Assembly: GCA_001769975.1 (NCBI GenBank)
Contig: MEPW01000019.1
Location: 1-41,042 of the forward strand
From: Bdellovibrionales bacterium RIFOXYA1_FULL_36_14
GTDB lineage: Bacteria > Bdellovibrionota > Bacteriovoracia > Bacteriovoracales > Bacteriovoracaceae
Direction of reading: 5' to 3'
Length of the DNA stretch: 41,042 bases
Positions within the stretch are counted from its first letter, which is position 1, and every line of letters begins with the position of its first letter. A program made the translations under genes and the position numbers. This document shows positions 1-9,215 of the stretch, in pieces. Under the pieces are notes generated by a model. It saw only the letters and a list, made by a program, of their open reading frames with translations. It made no database searches and was not told the origin of the DNA.

Positions 1-1700
1 CTAATTGGTAAGTTCATACCCATAGCAATTGCATCAGTGGCAACAATGATATCGGTTTCACCGTGATCAAATTTTCTAGCTTGCTCTCTCCTTACTTCCG
101 GCCCCAATCTCCCGTAGACCACAGATACTTTAAATCCCACCTTTTCCAAATCCGACTTGTACTTAAGTGCATTTCTTCGAGAAAAAACAATAAGAGCATC
201 ACCCTTTTCCATTTCCCCTACCCGAATGGATTGCTCTTCTACTAATAACTCCGTCATCCTCTCATATTTTCTGACGGTTAATTCATCTCCACATAATTTA
301 GCAATTTCTTGCACTCTCTCATAAGCTGAATGATCACCACATACATGCACTTCTTTGGCATTGATGTTAACCAAGGCCCTGGTCCATGCCCAGCCTCTTT
401 GGGAATCAGAAATCATCTGGATTTCATCAATAACTGCACATTCAAACCTCTCCTCGAAACGCGCCATCTCGATAGTAGAAGAATAATGAGTCGAATTTTT
501 TACCTCTATACACTCTTCACCAGTCAAAAGCGTAGTAGGAACTCCTTTGGCATTCATGGTGTCATATAATTCAGCAGCCAAAAGACGCAGCGGGGCCAAG
601 TAACAACCATTGGAAGCCTTACATAATTCATTGATAGCGTTATAAGTTTTCCCAGAATTGGTAGGCCCCATATGATAAATAATTTTTCTATTTAATTGTC
701 TGGCTTTGGAAAAAACCCAAAACTCCCCTAAATACTCTTTCAAAATGGAAGCCGAAATATCTTTTCTTTTTAGCATCAAAACTGTTTTTACCAGCTTGTT
801 TAATTCCCTCTCCAGATATTGTTCGTCTTTCCATAAATTAGTTGCGAGTCTTTTATAAAAACGGTCAAACTCGACCACATCCAATTTTAAACCTTGTTTA
901 GTAAGTATCTCGAAAAAAAACTTTTCCAAAGTGGGAATATATTTGAGAGTAAATTCGCTTGGATATTGAAAATACTCTCTTAAATGTTGTTTGACTTGAG
1001 TTTCAAGTTTATTAACCACACTTCTTTTGAGCTTGTATCTAATGGAAAAAAATAATTTATCAAGCTCTTTTTGGAGCCCCTGATATACGTGCGAAACTTT
1101 CTCAATAGATTCAAAATTGATTTCTTGGATTTTTGTTATTGAGTTGTCTATAACTTCAATACACCTATCGTAGGTCTGATTTCTGATATTATTTCGAAAA
1201 TCCAGTAAACATTTAGAGCATTGGCATTCCAATTTATGCGGTGTTAACTGACCTAAATTTTGACTAATCAGGGTGTTTTGACAGTCATTGTGGTTTTTTA
1301 TTTTTTCCTTGCCCCAAAGATCGAATACGTTTGTATAATCGACAAGAACATCCGCCTGAATAATTCCCTCGTGAGCAAAATAGTAACTATCGTGTTCAGG
1401 AAACAGACAATCATCCATAAAACAAATTTCCAAAACGATTTCTTTTTGCACAAAATTTTGAAAAGAACCAAACTCTTTATCAAAAAGCTCAACTAAGTAT
1501 GGATGCATATCAAATATTTTCTTTAATTTGGTCTGAATCGTTTCTAAAAATATTAAAATATTTTTAGAGTTTTCAATATTTCTGATAAATTCATCTTCTT
1601 CAGAAAGTTTATTTATTTTAATGAACGTTATACGTTCCTCTTCCAAAAACTCTGAAATTTTGACAAAATCAACAAGCGACGGGACTAGCGAAGTAACCAA
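1..1700 (-). CDS. SUV3-like DEAD/DEAH-box RNA helicase (3' end beyond window)
   Basis: ATP-dependent RNA helicase of the SUV3 family, expected to unwind RNA during turnover. The reverse strand is open from a TTG at 1700 to the left edge, about 566 codons. Visible motifs are Walker A GPTNSGKT (residues about 345-352), the atypical motif II DEIQ (about 425-428) used by SUV3 helicases, and second-RecA-domain signatures VVYGRLGPEVRREQ and ATDAIAMGMNLPI at the edge. An N-terminal region of about 340 residues precedes the helicase core and contains CQCSKC (about 159-164), possibly metal-binding. The TTG start is chosen because an in-frame TAA lies about 20 nt upstream and AAGGTG sits 7 nt before it. 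The C-terminus is missing because of the window edge, not a mutation. Family assignment is strong; the RNA-decay role is from family knowledge. Confidence 0.85.
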   Translation of the reverse strand, partial: MVTSLVPSLVDFVKISEFLEEERITFIKINKLSEEDEFIRNIENSKNILIFLETIQTKLKKIFDMHPYLVELFDKEFGSFQNFVQKEIVLEICFMDDCLFPEHDSYYFAHEGIIQADVLVDYTNVFDLWGKEKIKNHNDCQNTLISQNLGQLTPHKLECQCSKCLLDFRNNIRNQTYDRCIEVIDNSITKIQEINFESIEKVSHVYQGLQKELDKLFFSIRYKLKRSVVNKLETQVKQHLREYFQYPSEFTLKYIPTLEKFFFEILTKQGLKLDVVEFDRFYKRLATNLWKDEQYLERELNKLVKTVLMLKRKDISASILKEYLGEFWVFSKARQLNRKIIYHMGPTNSGKTYNAINELCKASNGCYLAPLRLLAAELYDTMNAKGVPTTLLTGEECIEVKNSTHYSSTIEMARFEERFECAVIDEIQMISDSQRGWAWTRALVNINAKEVHVCGDHSAYERVQEIAKLCGDELTVRKYERMTELLVEEQSIRVGEMEKGDALIVFSRRNALKYKSDLEKVGFKVSVVYGRLGPEVRREQARKFDHGETDIIVATDAIAMGMNLPI

Positions 1701-1823
1701 ATTTGTACACCTTTTTTGTTAATTAGTTGGGCTAAATAATCCATAAAAAATATCTACTACCAGCCTATAGAAAACATATTATAATATAACATATCTGCAG
1801 TACATGAAAATTGGAGTAATATT

Positions 1824-2195
1824 ATGACGCCTTTAAAAAGAGGACGTGTTAGAAGCAAATTTAAAACTAAAATTAATATCAAAAGCCAGAAATTTGAAAT
1901 AAAAGACTGTGTCACCAGCGATGTAAGCTTAAACGGGCTATATGTCATTTCAGAAGAAAAGCCTTTGATTAATACCCCCTGTACTATTGATCTCATCCTC
2001 GATAACGGCATCCAAAAGCCTCTCGCTATTGAATTAGAAGGGAAAGTGTCTCGAATGGGAAAAGATGGTTTTGCGCTTACCTTTACGGAAATGGACTCTG
2101 ATGCCTTTATACATTTAAAAAACATCATTCAGTACAATACAGACTCACCCTCAGATTTTTTTCAAGAATGTAAAAAAAAAGTTGGTTTCAAATAA
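1824..2195 (+). CDS. PilZ-domain protein
   Basis: Small cytoplasmic protein (123 aa) consisting essentially of one PilZ domain, the c-di-GMP receptor fold. The N-terminal RGRVR (R6-xxx-R10) and DVSLNG (about residues 32-37) match the two signature elements RxxxR and (D/N)xSxxG that bind the dinucleotide. The rest is beta-rich, as expected. TGGAG lies about 8 nt before the ATG. It is transcribed away from the helicase gene and converges on the next gene, with a hairpin terminator between them. The effector output (motility, secretion, enzyme control) cannot be read from sequence; both ligand motifs look intact. Confidence 0.8.
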   Translation: MTPLKRGRVRSKFKTKINIKSQKFEIKDCVTSDVSLNGLYVISEEKPLINTPCTIDLILDNGIQKPLAIELEGKVSRMGKDGFALTFTEMDSDAFIHLKNIIQYNTDSPSDFFQECKKKVGFK

Positions 2196-2229
2196 GTAAG
2201 GGAACCCCTCATGAGGGATTCCCTTACTT
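2194..2229. terminator. bidirectional hairpin terminator
   Basis: AAGTAAGGGAA (2194-2204) pairs with TTCCCTTACTT (2219-2229), and the stem continues inward through CCCTC/GAGGG with one mismatch and an AT loop. It lies between the convergent ends of the PilZ gene and the secreted repeat protein and overlaps the PilZ stop region. There is no long T-run on either side, so intrinsic termination efficiency is uncertain. Confidence 0.7.
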
Positions 2230-2246
2230 AGCTAAACTTAAATATT

Positions 2247-3068
2247 CTACCAATGATTTCCAAATCTTCTTTCAAGCACAACAGCTATACTATCAATTTT
2301 AATATTTCCATTGAGAAGCACCTGCCAAACACCATCCGGAGCGTTTGTATCCATCAAGGTATTTTCTAAAACAACTCTGCTAAAGGTATAAGGTGCATTG
2401 TCATGATAAGAGGCTGGATTGCCGTTGATCATTTCTGGATAGGATCGATGGCCATCAATGAATAATGCCGCAGTTCCTCTCCCCACTTGACTTTTGGCCA
2501 TCAGAATCACTCTTTTGATTTTGTGTTCTCGTAAATTAATATAAGGGTATTCTCTCATTATTTCCTGTTTCAATCTTATGGTGTTAGCTCCATTGAATTC
2601 TGCACCAAAGAAATTAAGTTGGATTCTCTCTGCAGGATTTTGACTAAAACTTCTCTCCATTAAAAGTACTATTCTTTTAATTCTGACAATACCCTTCAAA
2701 TATAGTTCCCACTCTCCCCGTGAACCATCATTAATGTTGAGACTGATTTGTTCATAAGTCATAGGGCGATCGATTTCAAAATCCATTGGATTACCAGAAA
2801 TTCGTTCTACATAAGACCTTTCATTTCCAACTTGCAAATATGCTTCACCCATTCCATGCCTCGACTTGGCTACTACATACACTCCCTTTAAATCAAAGCG
2901 GGTCGGATCAAATCCCATATTAAATCTTCTTGCCAGTTGTTTTAAATTTAACACAGAGGAGCCTTGGAATACTTGATCACGCATTTCAATTATCATTCGC
3001 TCTTGGGCAAATAACGATACGGTTAACGTTAAAAGGGTAAAAATCGCTAAAAATCTCAGTTTCATCAT
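2247..3068 (-). CDS. secreted protein with tandem-duplicated beta-rich domain
   Basis: 273-residue exported protein with a signal peptide (residues 1 to about 22, ending SLFAQ). The mature part is two copies of one domain, about residues 23-141 and 147-269. Matching blocks are VYVVAKS/VILMAKS, ERSY/HRSY, SGNP/NGNP, GEWELYLKG/GVWQVLLNG and LLMERSF/VLERRF. The pattern of alternating hydrophobic strands suggests beta-sandwich domains facing the periplasm or cell surface. No enzyme motif and no cysteines are visible. Function is unknown; binding of a polymer or another surface protein is only a guess. GGAGGAAA precedes the ATG. Confidence 0.75.
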   Translation of the reverse strand: MMKLRFLAIFTLLTLTVSLFAQERMIIEMRDQVFQGSSVLNLKQLARRFNMGFDPTRFDLKGVYVVAKSRHGMGEAYLQVGNERSYVERISGNPMDFEIDRPMTYEQISLNINDGSRGEWELYLKGIVRIKRIVLLMERSFSQNPAERIQLNFFGAEFNGANTIRLKQEIMREYPYINLREHKIKRVILMAKSQVGRGTAALFIDGHRSYPEMINGNPASYHDNAPYTFSRVVLENTLMDTNAPDGVWQVLLNGNIKIDSIAVVLERRFGNHW

Positions 3069-3344
3069 AAATTTCCTCCTACCGGATTGAATAATTAACT
3101 CAAATCACTTTTTCCAAAACGTCTTGTTAATAAAAACCGTGATATTTTTTATCTAAGCAATTTATAGGCCAATAAAACAAGCTAAAAGCGTTGAATTACT
3201 GCTTTGCACGATATCAAAGCGGCACCATATAACGCTTTGTGTGGATATTTTATGCTCCCGAAATTTGAATGTCAGTTTTTTTTACTCAGAAAAATAAACT
3301 TTTTGCCGAACTATTTAATACACATACAAACACAAGGGTTAATT

Positions 3345-4028
3345 ATGAAAAATCTTAAACTGGTATGCTTTCTTCTGTTTTTATTAGTAAACATGAATAT
3401 TGCCAGTTCCTTTTATTTGGGTGGTCAAATCTCCATCCAAAACCTCATCTTAAAAAAAGATAACTATTCTCTCAATGACTTTAATCTAGAAATGAACGAA
3501 ACGCTCACCTCTTTAAATTTTCTTGAGGCCCAAAGCCCTGAACAATTCGCCAAGTCTTTTCATCTGGATTGCAAACAAGGCAGTGCAATGGCTGATTTAG
3601 ATCTTATAGGCATTATTCAAAGATGCACAAACAGCGGGAAAATCACCGCCGATGAAGTTATCGTCTCTCAACCAGTGCAAGGATTTAACGATTTTGATTC
3701 CCCAAAAGAACCAATAGCATTTATTTTTTCCAAAGCCATTGCTCAATCACTAGAAGATTTTACAGAAAACGAGACTACTGTCATTTCAGACATAGAACTA
3801 TTGATTGAAAAAAATAAATTTGAACTTGAACTTATTGTAGATAATGTAAAACCTAAAATTAAAGGAGAAATATACGTCAGTAACCAAATGATTCGAATAA
3901 AAATAATATCTGCTAAAGTTTCAATTTTAAGCATTAAAGCCAAACTGTTAGCAGAAATCAAAAAGATGGAAGGTCAATATCCGATCAAAGTTATTGATGA
4001 TGTGATTGAGCTTACACTAAGAAACTAA
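3345..4028 (+). CDS. exported protein of unknown function
   Basis: 227-residue protein with an N-terminal signal peptide (MKNLKLVCFLLFLLVNMNI...). The frame is open further upstream to an ATG at 3204, but 3345 is preferred because AAGG lies 7 nt before it and the signal peptide then starts at the N-terminus. The mature part is acidic, with two cysteines (in DCK and RCT) that could form a disulfide. The C-terminal third has amphipathic strands (KIKGEIYVS, IRIKIISAKVSILSIKAKL) typical of a lipid-binding or beta-layer protein, but I recognise no family. Its stop codon overlaps the stop of the converging oligopeptidase gene. Confidence 0.7.
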   Translation: MKNLKLVCFLLFLLVNMNIASSFYLGGQISIQNLILKKDNYSLNDFNLEMNETLTSLNFLEAQSPEQFAKSFHLDCKQGSAMADLDLIGIIQRCTNSGKITADEVIVSQPVQGFNDFDSPKEPIAFIFSKAIAQSLEDFTENETTVISDIELLIEKNKFELELIVDNVKPKIKGEIYVSNQMIRIKIISAKVSILSIKAKLLAEIKKMEGQYPIKVIDDVIELTLRN

Positions 4029-6052
4029 ACCAACCCTGCTCTCTTTAACAGAGCTTTGATTCCTGGCTCTCTACCTCTAAAATTTTTATATAAGGTCGCC
4101 GGATGTTCACTGCCGCCTTTCGATAATATCTCATTGCGAAATTTCATTGAAATATTTTTATTAAAAATTCCATTTTCTAGAAAATATTCAAATGCATCTG
4201 CATCCAAAACCTCGGCCCATTTATAGCTATAATAACCAGCTGAATAGCCTCCGCTAAAAATATGACTGAAGGAGGTTGACATACATGTACCAGGAACCTC
4301 CGGAAACAATCTGGTTTTGTCCATAATGCTTTTTTCAAATTTTTCCACATCTACATCGTTTGATGGAATCTGGGCATGCCATCCCATATCCAACAACCCA
4401 AATGAAAGTTGTCTGATAGTATTTCTCCCTTCATGAAAATTAGAACTATCTTTAATTTTTTGAATATACTCTTTCGGAATCTTTTCGCCAGTTTCATAGT
4501 GTTTGGCGAATAAATCTAAACACTCTTTTTCATAAACCCAATTTTCCATAACTTGACTTGGTAACTCTACAAAATCCCAATATACATTCGTCCCTGAAAT
4601 GAGATGATATGTACACTTGGACAGGAGTCCGTGAAGTGCATGACCAAATTCATGAAATAATGTTGTAACTTCATTAAATGTTATAAGCGAAGGTTTACTG
4701 TCTGTAGGTTTGGTAAAATTACAAACGATAGAAATATGCGGTCTCTCATCTTTTCCATCAATAACCGCCTGTGACTTGAAACTAGTCATCCATGCCCCGG
4801 ATTTCTTCCCTTTTCTTGGAAAAAAATCAGCATAGAAAATCCCGATAAAACTTCCATCACCATCAGACACTTCATAGGTGGTGACATCTTCATGATAGAC
4901 CGGAATATTACTGACTTTATTAAATTTTATAGAGTAAAGCCTGCCCGCTACTTCAAACACGCCTTTCACGACGTCTTCTAACTTAAAGTACGGCCTCAAT
5001 ATTTCATCATCAATGCTAAATTTTTCAAGTTTTAATTTTTCAGTATAGAATGCGCTATCCCAGCTTTCTAGTTTATCTGGCCCGCCAATTTTTTTAGAAT
5101 ATTCAGTAAGCTCTTTAATCTCCCTTTTAGCAACTGGCATGGCACACTCTAATAGTTCATTTAAAAAATTATTAACTTGATTAAAGTTCTGGGCCATTCT
5201 TTCTTCTAACACAAAATCAGCATGCGTTTTGTATCCAAGCAATTGAGCCTTCTTATGGCGAAGTTCAACAATACGCTTTACGATGTCCCTGTTATCATCC
5301 TTATTCCCTCGAACACACTTGCTAGCATGGGCCGTGAAAAGTTTTTTACGTAGTTCTCTATTTTCAGCATACTGCAAGAAAGGGATTAGACTTGGCATTT
5401 GCAAAGTGAAAACCCAACCATCCTTATTTCTTTCCTTAGCAACCATTTGGGCGGCTTCTCGCGCAGAATCGGGAAGGCCGGCTAAATCTTTTTCGTCAGT
5501 AATATGAAGTTCAAAATTATTGGTTTCGTTAAGCGCATGTTCACTATATTCCACACCAAGTTTTGAAAGCTCCGCTGAAATCGACCTGAATTCATCTTTT
5601 TGCTTTGGATTTAAATTAGCGCCATTTCTTACAAAACTTTTATAAACAATCTCCAGAAGCCTAAGTTGTTCCTTATTTAAATTGAGATCATTTTTGTTTT
5701 GATAAACTGTCTCCACCTTGCGAAAAAGCCCTTCATCTAAAGATATATCATTTTCATGCTCAGTTACTTTGGGAAAAAAATCTTTAGCTATCACTTGTAA
5801 CTCATCATTAGCTTCAGCGTGAAAAAGATTTGAGAAAGTGGAAATAACCGGCTCAAGTAGTCTTTCTGATTTATCCATCTCAACAATTACATTTGCAAAA
5901 TTAGCAGGTGCTGGATTTTTCTTAATTTTTTCAATAACACTTTTTCTTTTTTTGATCTGTTCTTCCAGAGCTTCCATGAAATGTTCATTTTTAATTTTAT
6001 CGAAAGGAATAGTATTGTGCGCAGTTTCAAAGTGACTTAAAAAAGGATTCAT
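4025..6052 (-). CDS. M3-family zinc oligopeptidase (oligopeptidase A/Dcp-like)
   Basis: Cytosolic thimet-type metallopeptidase that cleaves short peptides, probably in peptide recycling. The active site HEFGH is at residues 467-471 in HEFGHALHGLLS, and the third zinc ligand is the Glu in FVELPSQVMENW downstream. Its length of 675 aa is normal for OpdA/Dcp proteins. The start at 6052 gives MNPFLSHFETAH, matching the usual OpdA N-terminus, and has GGGAG 8 nt upstream; an in-frame ATG at 6085 with a weaker AAGG is the alternative. The C-terminal SGGYSAGYYSYKWAEV block is also characteristic. OpdA versus Dcp specificity cannot be settled here. Confidence 0.92.
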   Translation of the reverse strand: MNPFLSHFETAHNTIPFDKIKNEHFMEALEEQIKKRKSVIEKIKKNPAPANFANVIVEMDKSERLLEPVISTFSNLFHAEANDELQVIAKDFFPKVTEHENDISLDEGLFRKVETVYQNKNDLNLNKEQLRLLEIVYKSFVRNGANLNPKQKDEFRSISAELSKLGVEYSEHALNETNNFELHITDEKDLAGLPDSAREAAQMVAKERNKDGWVFTLQMPSLIPFLQYAENRELRKKLFTAHASKCVRGNKDDNRDIVKRIVELRHKKAQLLGYKTHADFVLEERMAQNFNQVNNFLNELLECAMPVAKREIKELTEYSKKIGGPDKLESWDSAFYTEKLKLEKFSIDDEILRPYFKLEDVVKGVFEVAGRLYSIKFNKVSNIPVYHEDVTTYEVSDGDGSFIGIFYADFFPRKGKKSGAWMTSFKSQAVIDGKDERPHISIVCNFTKPTDSKPSLITFNEVTTLFHEFGHALHGLLSKCTYHLISGTNVYWDFVELPSQVMENWVYEKECLDLFAKHYETGEKIPKEYIQKIKDSSNFHEGRNTIRQLSFGLLDMGWHAQIPSNDVDVEKFEKSIMDKTRLFPEVPGTCMSTSFSHIFSGGYSAGYYSYKWAEVLDADAFEYFLENGIFNKNISMKFRNEILSKGGSEHPATLYKNFRGREPGIKALLKRAGLV

Positions 6053-6139
6053 TTTATCATCTCCCAGCTCCAAATATTTATGCATTTAATACCTTATTTT
6101 TGGGTATAATGAAACTATCAAATTAATAAGGAATGATAA

Positions 6140-7933
6140 ATGATGAAACCTAATTCAACTGAAACAGGACTTTGGAATAGCTATAAAATCAATGAATGGA
6201 TTTTTTTTGCAATCGTTATCGCAATTGGCATACTCCTACGTTGGATGAATCTCACCGAACGTCCCCTCCATCACGATGAATCCCTGCATGCAATTTACGG
6301 CCTATATATTTATGATGATCCGCAAAATGGTTTTTATAAATACAATGCATTACTACATGGTCCTCTCCTATACAACATACTCCCATTTATTTACGACCTC
6401 TTTGGAACAGGAAAATGGGCAGTACGCTTTCTCCCTGCCTTCCTTGGCACTTTTTTTATGTTTGTTCCTTTTATTTTTAGAAAATACTTTCATAAAAACA
6501 CTTTATTTTTTTTAGTAACATGTGTAGCCCTCTCTCCATCATTAGTTTATTGGTCCAGATTCCTAAGACATGATTATCTGGCAATTTCCTCCATGCTCCT
6601 AGTTTTATGGGGGATATTTTGTGTTAAAGAGCAATATGCTTTTTTCCCAATTATTGTCGGCATGGTCTTACAATTTACGATTAAAGAAAATGCGTTTGTC
6701 ACCACCTCACTACTTCTGGGATATGTCATTTTTGAATCCTTGTTTGGAAAATTAGTTGTAAAAAAGAATAAGCATTCATTTCATGTTATCTGGGAAAAAA
6801 TTTCAAAACATAAAATTAGTTTTTTACTCGCCCTTGCTTTGGCCATGTTTATATATACGCTTCTTTACTCCGCAGGTTTTAAATATTCCCAAGGAATATT
6901 AGATGGACTCTATCGTGAAAGCCTTGGCTACTGGTTAAAGCAACACCATATTGAACGAATTGCTGGACCTTTTATGTATCAAACTCTCGTTTTAAGTTGG
7001 TATGAGCTATATTTTTTAATCTTTACCATAATTCACATGATTCACTTTTATTATAAAGCTAAAGGCCCCTACCTTTATGCCATCATAACCACTTTAGCCT
7101 TAGCTATCACGCTACACCTCAGTTTGGATACACATCTCAACCAGATAGATTTTCTCTACAAAGTATTAAAAATTAAAATTCCAATCGACTTTTATCCATT
7201 TCTAATTATTGTTGTGCATGCATTTAACCTCGTTATTTTTTATCTTAAAAGAAACGATACTAAAAAAGCTTTTTGGGGATATCTATTTTTTGGAACATTA
7301 TTTGCCTATAGCTTTGTAGGTGAAAAAGTACCATGGCTAGCTAGCTATCCACTGATCACCGGGATCATTTTTCTCGCTATTTATCTTGAAGAAACTTTAA
7401 TTTTAGATAACATACTAAATTTAAGGAGTTGGAAAAAGATCCCAATCAACGGATTAATTTTGCTGGCAATTATTATCCTTTTTACCCTAAAAACCAGTAT
7501 CACTACAAATTTTGCTCGAAGCGGATCAAGCACAGAACTTATCAGTCAAGTGCACACCGAAAAAATTTTTGAAGACGTCATTTTTAAAATACAAGATAGA
7601 TTGCATTATCCTATGCAAGAAAATCCAGTTTCCGTTTTGGCTTACAATATGTCATGGCCTACTTCTTGGTATTTTTTTAAACATCCCAACTATTATTTTA
7701 TTTCCGATGGTAGCAATTTATCTTCTTATGACTACGTTTTAGCTGATCCTCATAATCCAATCAGTGACCCCAATATTCTCAGCACGCACCAAAAAATCAA
7801 TCTGGCTTTTCGTTCGTGGTGGGTTCCTCCTTACGACACCCTAACCTGGAGTGAATTTTTCTCTTATTTATTCACCCATAATCCTTCCAGAGGAGTGGGA
7901 TCTAGCTACTTTGATTTGTATATCAGAAAATAA
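6140..7933 (+). CDS. Agl23-like (TIGR03663) GT-C membrane glycosyltransferase
   Basis: 597-residue integral membrane protein with roughly a dozen hydrophobic segments. It resembles the ArnT/PMT-like GT-C superfamily and in particular the TIGR03663 family annotated flippase-associated Agl23. The conserved first loop after TM1 reads LTERPLHHDESLHAIYG and carries the acidic pair (DE) expected for the GT-C catalytic site; LLHGPLLYN follows. It would use a lipid-linked sugar at the outer face of the inner membrane. AAGGA lies about 8 nt before the first of two adjacent ATG codons. The DPM-synthase-like gene about 3.5 kb downstream could make a lipid-sugar donor for it; that link is inference. Confidence 0.75.
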   Translation: MMKPNSTETGLWNSYKINEWIFFAIVIAIGILLRWMNLTERPLHHDESLHAIYGLYIYDDPQNGFYKYNALLHGPLLYNILPFIYDLFGTGKWAVRFLPAFLGTFFMFVPFIFRKYFHKNTLFFLVTCVALSPSLVYWSRFLRHDYLAISSMLLVLWGIFCVKEQYAFFPIIVGMVLQFTIKENAFVTTSLLLGYVIFESLFGKLVVKKNKHSFHVIWEKISKHKISFLLALALAMFIYTLLYSAGFKYSQGILDGLYRESLGYWLKQHHIERIAGPFMYQTLVLSWYELYFLIFTIIHMIHFYYKAKGPYLYAIITTLALAITLHLSLDTHLNQIDFLYKVLKIKIPIDFYPFLIIVVHAFNLVIFYLKRNDTKKAFWGYLFFGTLFAYSFVGEKVPWLASYPLITGIIFLAIYLEETLILDNILNLRSWKKIPINGLILLAIIILFTLKTSITTNFARSGSSTELISQVHTEKIFEDVIFKIQDRLHYPMQENPVSVLAYNMSWPTSWYFFKHPNYYFISDGSNLSSYDYVLADPHNPISDPNILSTHQKINLAFRSWWVPPYDTLTWSEFFSYLFTHNPSRGVGSSYFDLYIRK

Positions 7934-7934
7934 A

Positions 7935-8663
7935 CTACTTAATTAAAATATAGAAATTGATATTCTGTTTTTCAGTTAAATCACTTTTTTGATAACCATC
8001 ACTCAATGAAATTTTTTGATCACCTTTTTTTAAATCTCTAACTACCGAACCAATCTCGAAAGGAGAATTGCTATCAACAATTACACTACTGCTTAATTGA
8101 CTGGTTTTATTTTCAGCCCCACTTTTAACAAAAATTTCTATTTGATATTTTCCATTTCCCAGCTCTTTACAGCTGATCTCCATTTCTTCATCACCCATTT
8201 GCAATCTACCTCGAAGGCCTTGAGTTAGAACCATTTCCATCACCGACGAACTTTCTTCCTTGGCAGAGCTGCTTGCTAATTTATTTTTAGCTCCCAGGCT
8301 ATATTCCTGTTGCGAAGGTGTACTTAATGCTTTTTTAATGAGCTGAATTTTACAGGTTTTATTTTCTTTGATTAGCATCACGTTTATGGTGTCATCACCG
8401 TAGACGTTGAGATTTCTATATTTTGCAAATAAAAATTTTTCGACCAATTCTTTGCGATGTTCAGAAAGTTCAATTTCCAAGCAATGTTTACTTTCCCGAT
8501 AAAACACCTCATCCCGGGGTAAAAGAATCTGTTGTAAATATTGGTGAGCTTCGGACAGTTTGACCTGGTCATCAAAACAAAAACCATACAAGGCAGCATG
8601 CCCTCTTGAGATACAAAGCATTAACCAAATAAAAAATATTTTTTGAGTATTTTTCATGGCCAT
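7935..8663 (-). CDS. exported protein of unknown function, second gene of the dtxR-like unit
   Basis: 242-residue protein with a signal peptide (FFIWLMLCISRGHA, then AL). The mature part contains four cysteines (FCFDD, HCLE, TCKI, SCKE) and a Ser/Lys-rich linker around residues 130-145. I recognise no domain. It starts 2 nt after the stop of the DtxR-like regulator gene, so it is probably co-transcribed and translationally coupled; either ATG of MAM could be the start. Its stop is 1 nt from the stop of the converging membrane protein gene. A metal-related role is only suggested by the regulator next door. Confidence 0.65.
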   Translation of the reverse strand: MAMKNTQKIFFIWLMLCISRGHAALYGFCFDDQVKLSEAHQYLQQILLPRDEVFYRESKHCLEIELSEHRKELVEKFLFAKYRNLNVYGDDTINVMLIKENKTCKIQLIKKALSTPSQQEYSLGAKNKLASSSAKEESSSVMEMVLTQGLRGRLQMGDEEMEISCKELGNGKYQIEIFVKSGAENKTSQLSSSVIVDSNSPFEIGSVVRDLKKGDQKISLSDGYQKSDLTEKQNINFYILIK

Positions 8664-8665
8664 TA

Positions 8666-9181
8666 TTATTTTTTCACATGATAGCCATCAAACTTCTGTT
8701 GTTCGATAAATTCCGTAATATTTTTAAAATCACACAAATCCAACGAGGTTTGTACGAATTCACTATTGGAAATATCACAGTTTTCCGATCCCTTTTGACA
8801 GCATGTATGTTTCTTAATGTAATCAAAAAATTTCTCCCTAGCTTCCTTACTGAGTAAGTGTTCCATTAAACACGCATCTCTAAGGGCAACATCTTTACTG
8901 ACCCCCACAAAATCTTTTAAAAAATAAAAAAGCAAGGATCTGGAAGTTAAAATCTGATGAACTTCCTCATGGCCTTTCGGGCTTAATATAACGAACTTTG
9001 AACCTTCTTCTTCTTCAATTAAAAATTTACTCTTAAGATTATTCAAAGAGGTTGAAACACTTCCTTTGGTTAACCCCAGTTCTTTAGCAATATCAGTTAC
9101 CCGGGCGTAACCTTTGGTTTCTTTCAATTTATGAATGGTCAAAAGGTAGTGAACCATGGAATGAGACAACTCTTGCGACAT
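8666..9181 (-). CDS. DtxR/MntR-family metal-dependent transcriptional regulator
   Basis: 171-residue DNA-binding protein. The N-terminal winged helix (about 1-65) contains RVTDIAKELGLTKGSVSTSL as helix-turn-helix. It is followed by the dimerisation/metal region with RDACLMEHLLSKEA, matching the (D/C)A...E/H metal-ligand pattern of DtxR/MntR proteins. The C-terminal tail has a cysteine cluster (HTCCQKGSENC, about 138-148) and no SH3-like domain. Family members repress metal uptake or homeostasis genes when loaded with Fe or Mn. A perfect palindrome overlaps its own -35 element, suggesting autoregulation. The metal is not determinable from sequence. Confidence 0.85.
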   Translation of the reverse strand: MSQELSHSMVHYLLTIHKLKETKGYARVTDIAKELGLTKGSVSTSLNNLKSKFLIEEEEGSKFVILSPKGHEEVHQILTSRSLLFYFLKDFVGVSKDVALRDACLMEHLLSKEAREKFFDYIKKHTCCQKGSENCDISNSEFVQTSLDLCDFKNITEFIEQQKFDGYHVKK

Positions 9182-9215
9182 GCTAAAACCCCTGTAAACT
9201 TATGATCTATTTTAA

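Noticed and set aside
1780-1785. TATAAT as the -10 of the PilZ gene promoter
   Set aside because: No matching -35 at 16-18 bp and no TGn extension; AT-rich surroundings make the hexamer unremarkable.
3204-3344. 47-residue N-terminal extension of the exported protein
   Set aside because: No ribosome site at 3204 and it would bury the signal peptide; ATG 3345 is well supported.
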